64,000 nucleotides of DNA from Posidonia oceanica (GCA_037176725.1 JAZBRS010000029.1:46882001-46946000); one strand, 5' to 3'. Shown: positions 34,858 to 46,607, counted from the first letter of the stretch. The notes: a model not told the origin generated them from the sequence alone. Program-made: numbers and translations.

Positions 34858-35699
34858 TGTTGACACCCCATTTCGACAAGGCTGAATCGGCAGATCTCTC
34901 TGGCGGCTAGGAAAAACCCAAAATCGCACATTTCTCTTCATCCTTCTTCCCAAATCAAAACTCCAGCTCAAACCTCAAAGCCAAACCTAGAACCACACCC
35001 ATTTTCTAACCCCAAAACCTTACCCTGAAACCATCCCAAAACCTTACCCTCAAACCATTCAAAACCCAAGCCAAACCCAAACCCTAACCCTCCTTTTTAC
35101 CCTTCAAAACTAGCCAACTTGACCTAAGCCTTTACCCCTCTTCCCGAGCTCAAAACTTGACCAAAATCCATAGGAAAATCCACCAACACCCACTCAACAA
35201 ACCTACTCTAAAACCTAGAAATTTCTAAATCTGACCCATTCCCAAAAATCCTAGAAAACCTAGGTGAATTGCCCCTTTTTCTACACCTTGAAACCCCTCC
35301 AAAACCTTCTTAGAATCAAACCAAAACCTCAGACCTAATGCCTTAAGCCCTAGACTACCCACTCGCCAATTTTCATCCCATTCCGAGACCTTTAAGACCT
35401 CCATTCACCCAAATTATCCTTTTCTCTCTCCAGGATTATCATTTTCTCTCTCCTCTCTCTCTCTTAATTATCATCTCGCTTTTCATCCCCTTCTTGCCCT
35501 TTCCCTGGCCTGGCTGTGGGCCCCCTTTGTGCTTCTATCCCTTCTCTATCTTATTCCTATTTTTATTTTATTTTTAGCATTTTCTCTGAATTTTAAAAAG
35601 TCATTTCCCTCCAACTCATCTCTTTCCCTTTTATTTCTCCCTTTTTCCATTTTCTTCCTCCTTCTCTTTTCCTTTTCTTTCTTTTGCAAAAACCCATAA

Positions 35700-36720
35700 A
35701 AACCCCTAAAAATCCATAAAATTCCAAAACATAAAAGAGACAAACCAGAACTCTAAGGAAAACAATTAAAAAACATTAAGCAATCAATTAAAAAACTTAA
35801 ACTTAACTAAATCAAGCTAAAAAGAAAATCAAGCATGCAAACTAAAAAATGCGAAACAAACCAAAATAAAATACTGAAAAATCTAGAAAAAAACTAAAAC
35901 AAAATCAAGACCCACCAAAAGTGAAAACCCTACCAAAAGAATTAAAAAATAAACCCTAAAAGAGAAGTGAAACAATTAAGAACACTAAGATAAGTAATTA
36001 ATGAAAGAAAAAGCTTAACTTAACAAACCTAAGGAAAACAATTTGAGAACTCAATTAAAAAGAATGAAGAACACATCAAAAGGACTTGAAGACTCTTAAT
36101 CAAACAAGAGAAACCTAATTAAAAAACATCAAGAAAAATCAGCAAATAAAAATTAAAAAACCTAATCCAAAAGACTTAAGAAAGAAAAACCCTAAGAAGA
36201 CTAAAACTTAAAAACCTAAAAACAATCCAAATTAATACAAAAATAAATCCTAAAAAATCCTAATCAATATCCTAAAATGCTCAACAAGAAAAACACAATT
36301 TTTAAAACAATTTAAAAAGATTTAACAAACACTTAATCAAGTAAAAACTAATTAAAAGCAAAACCAAAACCCTAAAACCCTAATCAAGCCCAAAACACAC
36401 TAATTAACCTAAAAACAGTCACTAAAAATCTAATTAAAATCCTAACTCACAACACAACTTTTCTAGTATTTTTACTTATTTTATTTTTCTTCTTCTAATT
36501 TTATTTCCTTTCTCTTCCTTTCTTCTTCTTCCTTATTTTCTTTCCCACTTCTCATTCCTCTCTTCCTCCCCTTCATTTTCTTTTCTTTTCTTTTACTGTG
36601 CTCAAGCCCACAACCCACGGCCCATGCACTTCCCCTCCTCTTTCCCTCCTTCCCTTCTTCTTCTTCTTCCTCTCTTCTTCTCCTCTTCTCACAGAAACGA
36701 CAGACCTCTCCCTCATTGGT
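35700..36720 (+). other. A-rich then pyrimidine-rich segment of B U3
   Basis: 35700-36450 consists largely of A-rich text with AATTAAAAA and CCTAA motifs; 36480-36720 is a C/T tract (TTCTTCTTCT, CCTCTT). It is the inverted counterpart of the T-rich and A/G-rich parts of the C and A LTRs. Short CCCTAAACCCT-like words here are not telomeric arrays. Confidence 0.7.
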
Positions 36721-36883
36721 TTTTCTTTTTTCAAACCTCCACCTGACACCCAAGACTCCCCTCCATCACTCCCATACCCTGTGGCCGACGACCCACACCA
36801 GCAACCCCCTCCATGCTCTGCCAAAGATGGCAGAAACCCATCCCCTTGACCAAAAACCATTGAATTTCAGTAGGGAGAGAGGA

Positions 36884-36890
36884 GATAAAA
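36884..36890 (+). promoter_or_regulatory. TATA-like core promoter candidate, B 5' LTR
   Basis: GATAAAA within GGAGATAAAAGGGGCTTCAT, placed just before the GC-rich segment as in A and C. The copy in the 3' LTR is 59461-59467. If used, U3 is about 2.05 kb and R plus U5 about 3.9 kb. Confidence 0.45.
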
Positions 36891-37299
36891 GGGGCTTCAT
36901 TTCCTTCACAACCGAACTTTTTTGGCTCACACCTGGAAAGACCAAACTCCCAGCTCCCTCACCCTTCTTCCAGAACTGAAAAACACCTTCAAACCTTCCC
37001 GGAATCAAGCTCCAAACTCTTCAGCACCCAACACCATCTTGCCGACCTTCCTCATTGCAAATCCACCACCACGAGCCTCCTAAAATCCCAGAACTTTGCC
37101 ATCAGACTCACCAAGCAACCACCTTCCCAAGCCACCCAAAATCGCGTCCTAAAACCTCCCACACTCCTCACAGTCCACTACAAACACTTGCGTCCTCATT
37201 TTTGCCAAAAACTTCAAACTCCCATAACTTCCTCTACACTCAGTGAAATTCACTTCCGATTCCTCCCACGCACTCCCCAAGCAACCACCTAGCCGCCCG

Positions 37300-37860
37300 T
37301 ACCCTTGCCTCGGCCTGGAACGCCGCACAACGCCGCACCCACCTCGGCCTTCACAGTTGAGCCTCCACTGAACCAGATCTCGCCCCGGGCTGTAGAACGC
37401 GCTTCTGATTACTCCGTCATCTTCCTTGGACCTCCGGCGACGCCCCCGAACAGCCCCCGCACCAGCAGCCGCCGTCCCCCGCCGTCCCCACTCTTCTCCG
37501 GCCGGCCGAAACCCACCCAGGTGGGTGGGCTGCTCCGGCGTGCGAAAGGGCCGAGGCAAACTTCCCCCGGATTCCCCTCGTCGCCCTCTTGCTCCTCGGC
37601 TTTTCCCCGAGGCGTTTCGTCACCTGTGCTGCCCGCAAAGACTCGCCGGAGTTGCCTTCTTCTCCGGCACCGGTCGCCGGAACTGCAAGGACAGCAGCTC
37701 CCCACGCGCGCCCGCCTCCGCCGAAGCTCCGCCGCAGACCTCCTCCGCCTCCGCCGCGTCACGCCGGTTCCCCCCCAGCTCTCCGCCGCCTCGCATCACC
37801 TCCCCTCCACCGGTCCAGAGGATCGCCGGCGAAGTTCGGCCCCCTCCACTGTAAGTCCCC
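37300..37860 (+). other. GC-rich segment of B LTR with GTAAGT splice-donor-like end
   Basis: A very GC-rich block (many CCGGCG and CCGCC words) in an otherwise AT-rich LTR. It has one open frame of 229 codons (37305-37994) rich in Pro, Arg and Ser that ends in unrelated AT-rich sequence. The block closes with CCCTCCACT|GTAAGTCC (GT at 37851), followed by a pyrimidine-rich stretch, as at an exon/intron border. A similar GC block exists in A and C, but the reading frames are not conserved, so I do not call a protein. It could be the first exon of the element transcript or a captured gene start. Confidence 0.45.
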
Positions 37861-38009
37861 CCCTTCTTTTCCTTTCTTTTGTTAACTTAGGTAATTTCTT
37901 TTACATTGCATTTCTTTCGTTTAAGTTTTTGATTATTGCGTTTAAGTCCAAAGCATGTTTAAACTTATGTTATTTTGATCTAAAACCATGTTAAATTGCA
38001 GGATCTGTT

Positions 38010-38960
38010 TATAGTTTTCAATATTTGCATGAAGGTCCACTTACTGTGTTCGCTAGTTATAAAAAATTTCGTTTCAGCCCTTATGCTTTCAATATTTGCA
38101 TCCAGGTCCTACAGTAGTTCATGTAATCTTAATATGCATAGTTTGCCTTATTGTATTGCATTCTATATCCCTGTTTTTTCCATTTTTTGCTGTCTGATCC
38201 ATTGTAATGTAGAACCTAGGCCTTAATTTAAATTGTTTGCTTACTGTATTGCATGTTTGCCCCTCTGATTTTTCATTTTTGCATCTAGGTCCATTTTAAA
38301 TGCATAATGATCATTTTGCATGCATCTTAGCTTGTTGCATTGCATTTTCAACCTTGCATTTTCAAAAAATTGCATGTCAGTCCATGGTCAGTAATTTCAG
38401 AGCACATTTTGCATCTAAAATTGCATACTTGACCCTTGCATGATTTAAAAATGACACATAGGTCCTTGCATCCTTTTAAAGTCATGTAAAAAGACCGTTT
38501 TGCCCCTAAAGTTGCATCTTAGCTCCTATTCTTATAAAATTGCATATAGACCCTCCACTTGCATTCCCAGACTCCCCAGGACCCTGTTTTCTGGAAAAAT
38601 TGCATTTTAGCCCCTCATGTTTTAAAAAATTGCTTTTTGCTTGTCCTTCGCTTTCAAAACCTCCTCTAATGCATACCAACTTTTAAAAGCTGTGTTCTGA
38701 AGCCTATTTTTTTTGCAAAACTACCCTCTGCCACCTCCTGTTCTCAGAATCCCTGCCTGTAAGCCCCATCCTTTTCAAAAATTTGCATTTAAGCCCCTTT
38801 TCTTTTTTAAAATAGCATTTGAACTCCTTTTTTTCTAAAAAGTCTTCCTCCTTGTCTTTACTGGCACCTTGCATGCATTTGCATTCATGTAGTTTTGCAT
38901 TAAGTTTCTTTCGCACACACCAGAGCCCCCTCAGCTCCCATCCACCTGGGAGGACCCTTT
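38010..38960 (+). repeat. Degenerate TTGCAT repeats in B 5' LTR
   Basis: A recurring core of the type ATTGCATTTTAGCCCC or TTGCATCCAGGTCC roughly every 30-45 bp. Homologous on the opposite strand to A 11640-12660 and C 3480-4440. Confidence 0.65.
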
Positions 38961-39594
38961 TGCACATCCCTAGGACCTCCTGAACACCTAGGTCTGTTCC
39001 TCTCTCCTGTTCTGGCCTTTCCGCCCTGAAGCTGCGATATCTTTCAATCCGGCCGTTGGATCTTCCCAAACAAGCTGCCCAGGCGACCGCAGCGAAGCGC
39101 TCTTCAGCACGGACCAAGCAGATTTCAGATCAGACACCAGGATTTCCGGGTATGCCCTCCTGAACCTTTGCACTGCATTCATTCGCATGCCATTTGCATA
39201 GTTTGCCTCGTTTTCGCTTTCGGTCTCTTTGAGCATGTAGAATAGGACCTCCCCTTCTTGTCTATCAATTCCAATCCTCGTTTCGCGTTTCCCCGTGTGT
39301 TTTGCGTTGTGTTTTCCCTGGATCTGCCACTTAATGCGACTTTTTCCCCCTTTTCCACGATCCGATCGCATCGCGAGCTTTGGGCAGCGTGCGAGACACA
39401 CCGTGGAGCGGTTTAGTGGGAAACGGTCACAAAGAGGCGGTAATCCCTCCGTTTGCCCACTCTCCCCTTTGCAGGTCTTTACACCTGCTCTGTGCGGCCC
39501 CGAACAGCATCTGTTCTCACACACGCGCTGTCTTACCTCTCCTTGGCTTCTTCTGATCTTTTTCTTTGCATTAGCATTCGCATAGCTTTTCCGG

Positions 39595-40220
39595 GGTTTT
39601 GTTTCGCTGTTTCGGCACCGCTTTGCGTGCCTGCTTTGCTTTTGCGCCGTTTTGCGCGCCCGTCTTGTTTTGGCACCATTTCGCGTGCTCGTAATCGTCT
39701 TTTTGCACCGTTTTGCGTGCCATTCTGTTTTGTTGTCTCGTTTTGCGTGCCGCCTTGCTTTTTCGCTCATTTTGCCTGCCGATTTCGTTCTTTTTGCACC
39801 GTTTTGCGTGCCATTTTACTTTCTTGCCTCGTTTCGCGCCCGTCTTGTTTTTCGCTTGTTTTGCGTGCTGATTTCGTTCTTTTTGCATCATATTGCGTGC
39901 CATTCTGTTTTATTGTCTCGTTTTGCGCGCCGCCTTGCTTTTTCGCTCATTTTGCCTACCGATTTCGTTCTTTTGGCACCGTTTTGCGTGCCATTCTACT
40001 TTCTTGCCTCGTTTCGCGCCCGTCTTGTTTTTCGCTTGTTTTGCGTGCCGATTTCGTTCTTTTTGCATCATATTGCGTGCCATTCTGTTTTATTGTCTCG
40101 TTTTGCGTGCCGCCTTACTTTTTTTTCGCTTGTTTTGCGCACCGGTTTCGCTCTTTCGCATCGTTTTGCGAGCGTTGTTCGCTTCCCGCCTCGTTTTGCG
40201 TGTTTCGCGCCGTTTTCTCT
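39595..40220 (+). repeat. CGTTTTGCGTGCC tandem repeats in B 5' LTR
   Basis: Imperfect units of 30-36 bp around CGTTTTGCGTGCC, the reverse complement of the array in A and C, arranged in a higher-order period of about 180 bp. The 3' LTR has exactly one more 180-bp period (62172-62977). All three forward frames stay open because the units are multiples of three; no protein is supported. Confidence 0.85.
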
Positions 40221-40477
40221 TGCATGTCGATCCCATTGCATGGTTTTCACGCTGTTTTGTTTTCTCACTTGCATTTGCATATAGGGCTGTGATGCTTACT
40301 GCCTGGAGTTCTCACGAGCTAGGTTTCGCCTGGTTCGGAACACGGACAGCGTAGCTGAGCACTTAGAGAGCACGTTTACTTCCCTGCCTTGCATTTTCCC
40401 ACTTAGAGCACTCCTTGAGCATTCATTTAGGCATTCATAGGCACATAGGCATTCAATCCTGCATTTCCCTGCATATG

Positions 40478-40606
40478 CGAGCGTAAGCCTAGAAAGACCG
40501 ATTCTCGGGCGTGTCGGGGGTGCCTAACACCTTCCCCGCACGTAACAGGAGTCCTTGCCCTGTCTTTTGGCCCGCAATGACCATATTGCCCTTATCCTAG
40601 GCTAGA
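40478..40606 (+). other. Conserved block near LTR 3' end (B 5' LTR)
   Basis: Contains GGGGGTGCCTAACACCTTCC and the downstream CTTTTGGCCCGCAATGACCA, nearly identical in all five LTR copies in the window. Lies 250-380 bp before the LTR end. Confidence 0.8.
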
Positions 40607-40860
40607 GTCATCTCATTTGCATTCATTTGCATTTGTTTTCCTTTGCACTGCTCTGCTTTGCATTTCTTGCTTGGTTTTGCGCGTTAATTCGCGCATTTCC
40701 CCCGATTTTCCTTGTCTCCCGTTAATAGACATGGTGGCGACTCTGATTTGTCTTATCTTTCCCTTTTTCTCCTCGATTCTAAGTGTTTTCGAGTTGAGCC
40801 TCTTCCTCGGATCCAATCGCCGCTAATTAGCGAGCCTGATTCCGATCGGGATCGCTACAG

Positions 40861-40878
40861 TGGCGACTCTGCTGGGGA
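40861..40878 (+). promoter_or_regulatory. Primer-binding site of element B (tRNA-Arg type)
   Basis: TGGCGACTCTGCTGGGGA begins one base after the LTR end. It differs from the A PBS at one position (CTCTGC against CTCCGC). Confidence 0.92.
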
Positions 40879-42188
40879 TGCTAGACTCCGGCTTTCGCTT
40901 TTGGCTTTTTCGCTCGCTTGTTTTGCAGCTTTGTCTGCCTTGTGTGCCTTCTTCGCCTGTTTTGCTCGCTTTTCTGTGCAAACTCCTAGCAAGTCGCTTC
41001 GTGGCTACTTTGCTTAGGTTTTGCACCTCTTTCGCCTCGGTTTGCGCTTCCTTTTGCTTGGCTTCGCTTATTTGCTTATTTATTTACTTATTGCCTTGCT
41101 TATGCTGCTATTTCTTTTACAGTCCGCTTACTTTTACCTTACTTAATCTTACTTGCTTATTATTGCTTTAATTCTTGCACATTGCATGTCTACATACTTT
41201 GTTTGGCTAAAATACATGCTTTTTGGATGTTGAATGCTTCTTTTACACTCTTGCTATGTCACTACACACGTACATACTATGCTTACATGCCTTTTGACTT
41301 GATGAATGTTTCTTTTTCACCATCATATTCACAAACACTCGCACATGCCATGAACATGCCTTTTGTTATGTTGTATGATGGTTGCTTGCCATTTTGATTG
41401 ATTTTCTTCCCTTTCACACTTGCCATGCTTAGGATAGTAGAGACTTGTCTGCTTCCCCCATTGTTAACTAAAAAATGCAAGTAAAAAGAACTTCTAGGGG
41501 CAACTAGAGACTACAAACAATCCTTCACTCCCTTTGGTTAATAAAATGCGCAAGATAAAAAACTCTAATCATTTGCATAAGCACCATATAGGGCATGCAT
41601 TCTTCTCCTCTGAGTCCACCTACTAGTCTGCGAAGGACGGTTTCGGCCTCTTGTTCCGCTGCTTTGGGCATGGCATAAGTTGGTCGGTTCGTCCCCTCCT
41701 TGTTCGGGGGTCGTGTCGGTGTTAGTAGAGGGTACCACCCACGCTTTGGCGGGGTAGAGGCCACCAACGCACCACCCTGTCATTACCTGAGCTTTGGGCC
41801 AGGAGTCAGGCAGGGGACCTACTTTTTCTGACCTGAGTCGGTGACCCGTACATCCAGGGATACCCGGAGTAGACGACCTTACTAGGACACATTAGTTAGG
41901 TGAGGGGGGGCATACTAGAAAGCATGCATATCATTCATGCCATTTAACTAACTCATTTGCATTCATCTTCTTAGTCTCTAACCCTAATTTCTTTCTGTTG
42001 TGTCAGCGTGATCGGTAAGCGAGTTCCCTTTGCCAGAGCTTGAGTACCGACCCTCGTTGACGCCCCTGTTGCAACCTACTCGCGACCATTCCCTTTCCGA
42101 GCTATCCGCACTTGCGACGATAGCTCCTCTTAGGAAGCACCGCTTGAACACCCGTCGCAGCCCAGTTCTCACGCGCTCTAGGTCAGCA
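40879..42188 (+). other. 5' leader of element B
   Basis: Non-coding. Near its end TTTCTTTCTGTTGTGTCAG (AG at 42005-42006) resembles a plant splice acceptor, and CGTGATCG|GTAAGC (GT at 42015-42016) resembles a donor; both are conserved in A. No ORF of note. Confidence 0.6.
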
Positions 42189-44840
42189 ATGGCCCAGTAC
42201 GTTAGTGAGCCTTCTTTTACTCCCGTCACAGAGGGTGTTTCCGTTCCGGCCCCTCTGGTTGCTCCCTCTGTCCCTCTTGTTCCCCCTCCGACGCCAGGGT
42301 TTCCTCCTCTGACGTCTCTAGGTTCTCAGTACACCCCGGGACAGTGGCAAGCCTCCCTTCCTCCGGATCCGGTCGCCGAATCTATCTTGACGGCCGTTAC
42401 TCGCGCTCCGGAGACGCCACTGCCCCCTCCGTCCCAGGGATACGTCGCTTTCGACATCCCTTCCACCGCTGCTGCGACCTTCTCTGTAGAATCCTTCCCT
42501 CCCGGACAGTCTGTGTCCGTGCCACTTGTTTCTCAGCCTCCGCCGGCACTGCACTTCAGCGTCCCCACTGGCGAGACGCCCGAGGCGCAGTACTAGCATC
42601 TGATGGAGCTCGCCCAGAGACTGCAGGGCATGGCTCTATCAGTTCGTCCTCCTTCTGTCCCTGTCGTTCCTGAGGTTCCTCTGAGGCCAGTTCCTGCATT
42701 CCTTGCATCGACCTCTACACCTCCGCCTCGACCATCGTCGCAACTGCTCACGGTTCCGACGATGGGGGCTCGTTTACCGCCTCCTCCTGCACAACACTTG
42801 GCACAGCATGCTCCACTTCCTTCTGGTGGTCAACCCTTCGGATCGGCTGGAGCCCAGTACCTCACTGGCTCGCTGTCTGGCACCCCGCCTGTACAGCAAT
42901 TGGCGCTCCGTCATCCACCCCCTATCCCAGCACAGCATGGCATTTATTCTTCTCCTCTCCCTCAAGTCCAGCATCCTGCATACACTCCTGCATACACTAT
43001 CCCCCAGCACGGATACGTCGGCCATCCCGTTGCTCCACCAGGCGACGCTATGGTAGATCCGGAGGAGCACTTAGGTGCGACCCATTCGGCGTATGTGCTC
43101 GCTACCCCTGCTGATCCCTCTCCTCCAGCAGCAATCCGAGACCCCATCAATAACCGAATGGACGTCCTGGAGAAAGCACTACGACTAGTGCAGGGTACTG
43201 AGCACCAGACCTACCAGTTCCGAGACCTCTGCTGCTTTCCAGAGGCGGTACTCCCTCCGAAGTTCAAAATCCCGGACTTCGAGAAATATAATGGTAGGGG
43301 CTGCCCCGTAGCACACCTAAAGGCGTATTGCGGTGATCTCGCTCAGCTTCAGGCTGACGAGAGGTTGCTGATCCGCTTGTTCCAGAAGAGCTTGACCGGG
43401 CCGGCACTCAAGTGGTTCACATCACTCGATATGTCAGCCATCAAGACTTGGAACGACCTCAGTCAGGCGTTCCTGGAGCAATACTCCTTCAACCTCGATC
43501 TGGTCCCAAAGAGGGCGGACTTGATCGCAATCAAGCAGAATTCTGGCGAGCCGTTCGGGGAGTACGTCGGCCGCTGGCGCGCCCTTGCCTCTCAGGTTCG
43601 AGATAGACCCTCTGATGAGGAGTCTATCGAGATCGTTATCAAAGGGGCGCAGCCGTCTCTCGGAGCTCTGCTTAGCATTCAGCCAGTCACTACTTTTGCG
43701 GCACTCATCAGAGCTGGAGCGCGCGTGGAGAGTTCTTTGCGGAGTGGCAACTTCCCAGCTCTCTCTGCGTTCGCTAAGCAGGCGGCGATCAGCAGCAGCA
43801 GTGCCAACAGCAGCATCTCCAACAACAACAACAGCGGCAGCAACAGCAACCGCCCGAAGAGGAAGGATTCGCCGAAACCCGCTGTTGCATTCGTCGATTC
43901 TCCTGCTGTGCCTGTTCGCTTGCCGTCTCGGCTTGCCCCAGCTCAGATGGTGTACGCTCCTGCACCTAGGAATCCACACACACCGCACATCACAACCACC
44001 GCTAGACCGGTCTATCCTGCCGCACCGGTCCAGCAAAGCTCACACCCAAGGCAAAGAAGACCACCCGCTGAGAGGAGGAATTTCACCCCACTGGTGGAAC
44101 CACTCACGGTCATCTTGCCAAAGGTGGCATCGCTCCTGAAGTTCCCAGAGGTTCGTCCGCCGCCAAGCCCTCTGCCGCATTGGTTTAGGTCGGACCTCTT
44201 CTGCAATTTCCATCGAAGCGTCGGGCATTCGACGGACAATTGCTTCTCCCTGCGGAACGCAATTCAGGACCTGATCGAATCGGGAACGATTGTGATCGAC
44301 ACGCACGAGGCATCCACCCAAGCACGCACTCATGCATCTGCATCTCCAGCTGTTCCCCCGCATTCTGGCATCGTCCGCCAACCTCTACCGGAGCACTCTT
44401 ATCCGGGAGGAGCGGGAACCTCAGGCGTCCACTCCCTCTTTCCTTCTGGGCCTGCTACCTCTGAAGTAGACCCTTCCGATCTTATCTCTAACATCTCTGA
44501 GCCTTTCCCAGTCAGTCTCTATCTGGCGGCAGTTGCCGGCTCCGAGTCGGGAATCCATGTGATCCGACCGCGTGCCAGGCCGGAACGCCCTCTCGCGCAT
44601 CCCACCATGCTCCCACAGGCTCAATCCCCTGTGCACCTTCTAGCTAGGGCCCAGCCTAGTTCCCCTATCCACCTTTTAGGGCGACCTCAGCCACACCTTC
44701 TAGGCAGACCTCAACCTGCCCCAGCCTTCCCACCCCAACAACCATACCCCTTAGATAGACCTCGGCTACACCTCCTAGGCAGACCTCAACCTGCCCCAGC
44801 CTTCCCACCCCAGCAACCATATCCCTTAGACAGACCCTAG
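42189..44840 (+). pseudogene. Gag of element B (two in-frame TAG stops)
   Basis: Capsid/nucleocapsid precursor. The start is taken at ATG 42189 (MAQYVSEPSF), since the open frame from 42030 begins with TTG. Order: Pro-rich N-terminal region; TAG at 42594-42596 where A has CAG; gag domain from about 43235 (FPEAVLPPKFKIPDFEKYNG) to about 43750; Ser/Asn-rich linker with RPKRKD; zinc knuckle CNFHRSVGHSTDNC at 44202-44243; Pro-rich tail with a tandemly duplicated HLLGRPQPAPAFPPQQPYPL module absent as a duplicate from A; TAG at 44838-44840, aligned with a CAA codon of A. The frame continues unchanged into the protease, so Gag and Pol are fused by frame rather than by a frameshift. Confidence 0.9.
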
Positions 44841-46607
44841 TATCCTGTAGGTCCCCCTGTAACCCCTCCTGTGCTCGCAGCACGTGCTCCAGTCGTCATC
44901 GATTTGACCCTGGACACCCATCGCGTCCCTTACAGCTACGCCACGGAAATGTGTGCGGAAGTAACGCGATCGGGGAGGGTTTACAGGCCCCCAGTGCCGG
45001 CAACTAGGCCAACTCACCCTAGACCTGTTATGCCCCCACCCTCAAACCAACCCATAGCAGATCCAACCCCAGATCAGCCCGTAGTTAGCCAAATCCCTAC
45101 CCAGCCTGTAGTAACCCAGCTTCCTTCCACTATCCCCTTAGAACCTGCTAGAACCACTCCTCCAGCTGCTAGGAGAAGCCAACCTAAAGCAGACTTAACC
45201 TCTCAGCTTAAGAAGGTCAAAGCCGACATCTCCATCTGGGATTTGATCCACACTTCTGCCGAGCACCGCGAGGCTTTTCTTCGCGTGTTCCAGGCTGCTC
45301 GTGTGTCCCAGTCCATTGAGCCTTCTGCCTTGGAGAGCATGGTTGGGTTAATCGCGGAGCCCCAGGTCATCTCTTTTACGAGTGATGAACTGCCTCCGGC
45401 GGGGATTAATCACAACCAGCCCCTATTCGTCACGGTGCAGTTCAAAAACTTCCGCATTCCCCTAACACTGGTTGATAACGGGTCAGGCCTTAACGTCTGC
45501 CCCTTGCGTACAGCAACCAAGCTCGGATTCAAAGCCGAGGATATCACGCCAGCCGTGAAGGGAATGACTGCTTTTGACAACACTCACCATGACGCTCTAG
45601 GGATTCTGATTATCCCTCTGGCTATCGGTCCGGTCGTCTTCGACGTAGAATTCTATGTCGTCGACTTGAAGCCTAACTTCAATCTTCTGCTTGGGCGCCC
45701 TTGGCTTCACAAGCATCAAGTCCTTCCTTCGACCCTCCATCGAATGATAAAGTACCGTCATGGCAATGATGTCATTGTCGTCATGGCGGAGAACTTTGAG
45801 AAGGAGCGGATCAAAGCAGTCTCTCCCGTGTCTTCGCAATCCATCCCGTTTGACCCCGAGACTTCTGAAGCCCTCTATCGCGTTAACCGGTGCGAGCCAG
45901 TTAACTTCGTTCCTGATCTCGAACGTGTCAACTCTTTGGCCGTTCACAGTAACCCCTTTCGAATGGTCGAGAATGTATGTCACAGGTGGGGTTACACAAA
46001 GGGTACGCCGCTCGGGCGTCATGGCCAAGGGATCGCGGAGCCGATCGTAGCAGTGGAGCGAAGGAAATCGGAAGGCCTCGGCTACGAACCAAAGCTCAAC
46101 GAAGATCACTGCTTCCAGCTCAAAGACCATGCACCAGCCATTCCCAGAGACCTCACTAACTTTACCAGTGCAGGAATTCTGGGATCCACCAACGATCAAG
46201 CCACGACGCCGACAGAGGATTGGGTGTGTGTTGAGGACTACTACTCGGATGAGGAGCAGTCTGGCACAACAGAGGCAGTCCCAATCAGCTCAGCAGAAAC
46301 AGTGGTCAGAGCAGAGGCCCCACAGTCAGTCTTTTCAGCTCTCCCTCTGGCAGATATAGCAGGCAGCTCAGTAGGCCCTGTGGCAGAACAAGCAAGTTCC
46401 CACTCTTTTGCAGCCACATCTGCATTACAAGTTCAGGCAGCGGTGCAGGAGTTAGAGACACTCCTTCTGACAGAACCAAACATGCCACCGACGGTCACAA
46501 CCATATCAGTGCCACTGTCCCCATCTCTGGAGGGACCATCTATCAGCTCAGTCAGCAGCGCGGCTCAGCCTGCTCCAGCATCGTCCTCAGGAATGCAGCT
46601 GGCGTAG
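44841..46607 (+). pseudogene. Protease and G-patch-like motif of element B
   Basis: Same frame as gag. The retropepsin-type active site is VDNGSGLNVCPL with the Asp codon at 45474-45476; LLGRPWLHKH follows. This enzyme would cleave the polyprotein. The motif at 45963-46092 (MVENVCHRWGYTKGTPLGRH, GQGI, SEGLGYEP) has the spaced glycines and aromatic residues of a G-patch, a short nucleic-acid-binding motif that also follows the protease in some retroviruses. The segment then enters a Ser/Ala/Pro-rich linker and ends at TAG 46605-46607, where A has CAG. Confidence 0.85.

Larger units (their letters stand above)
34858..40859 (+). repeat. Element B 5' LTR (6,002 bp)
   Basis: It starts TGTTGACACCCCATTT and ends CCGATCGGGATCGCTACA. 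The 3' LTR is co-linear at an offset of 22,577 up to about 39,500-40,200, then at 22,757 because of one 180-bp expansion in the 3' copy. Examples of substitutions between the copies: 35249, 35464, 35478, 35505. It contains, in order: A-rich stretch, C/T-rich tract, TATA-like site, GC-rich segment, degenerate TTGCAT repeats, tandem repeats, conserved block. Confidence 0.97.

Noticed and set aside
35080..35100. CCCTAAACCCT-like words suggesting interstitial telomere repeats
   Set aside because: Only one or two degenerate copies in an A/C-rich LTR; no array.
37305..37994. 229-codon ORF in the GC-rich part of the B LTR (also 59882-60571)
   Set aside because: Pro/Arg/Ser-rich translation of a GC island, overlapping open frames on both strands, and no matching reading frame in the A or C LTRs.
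42030..42188. Gag start at 42030 (and 31609 in A)
   Set aside because: The codon there is TTG. The first ATG in frame, conserved in both copies, is 42189 (31450 in A).
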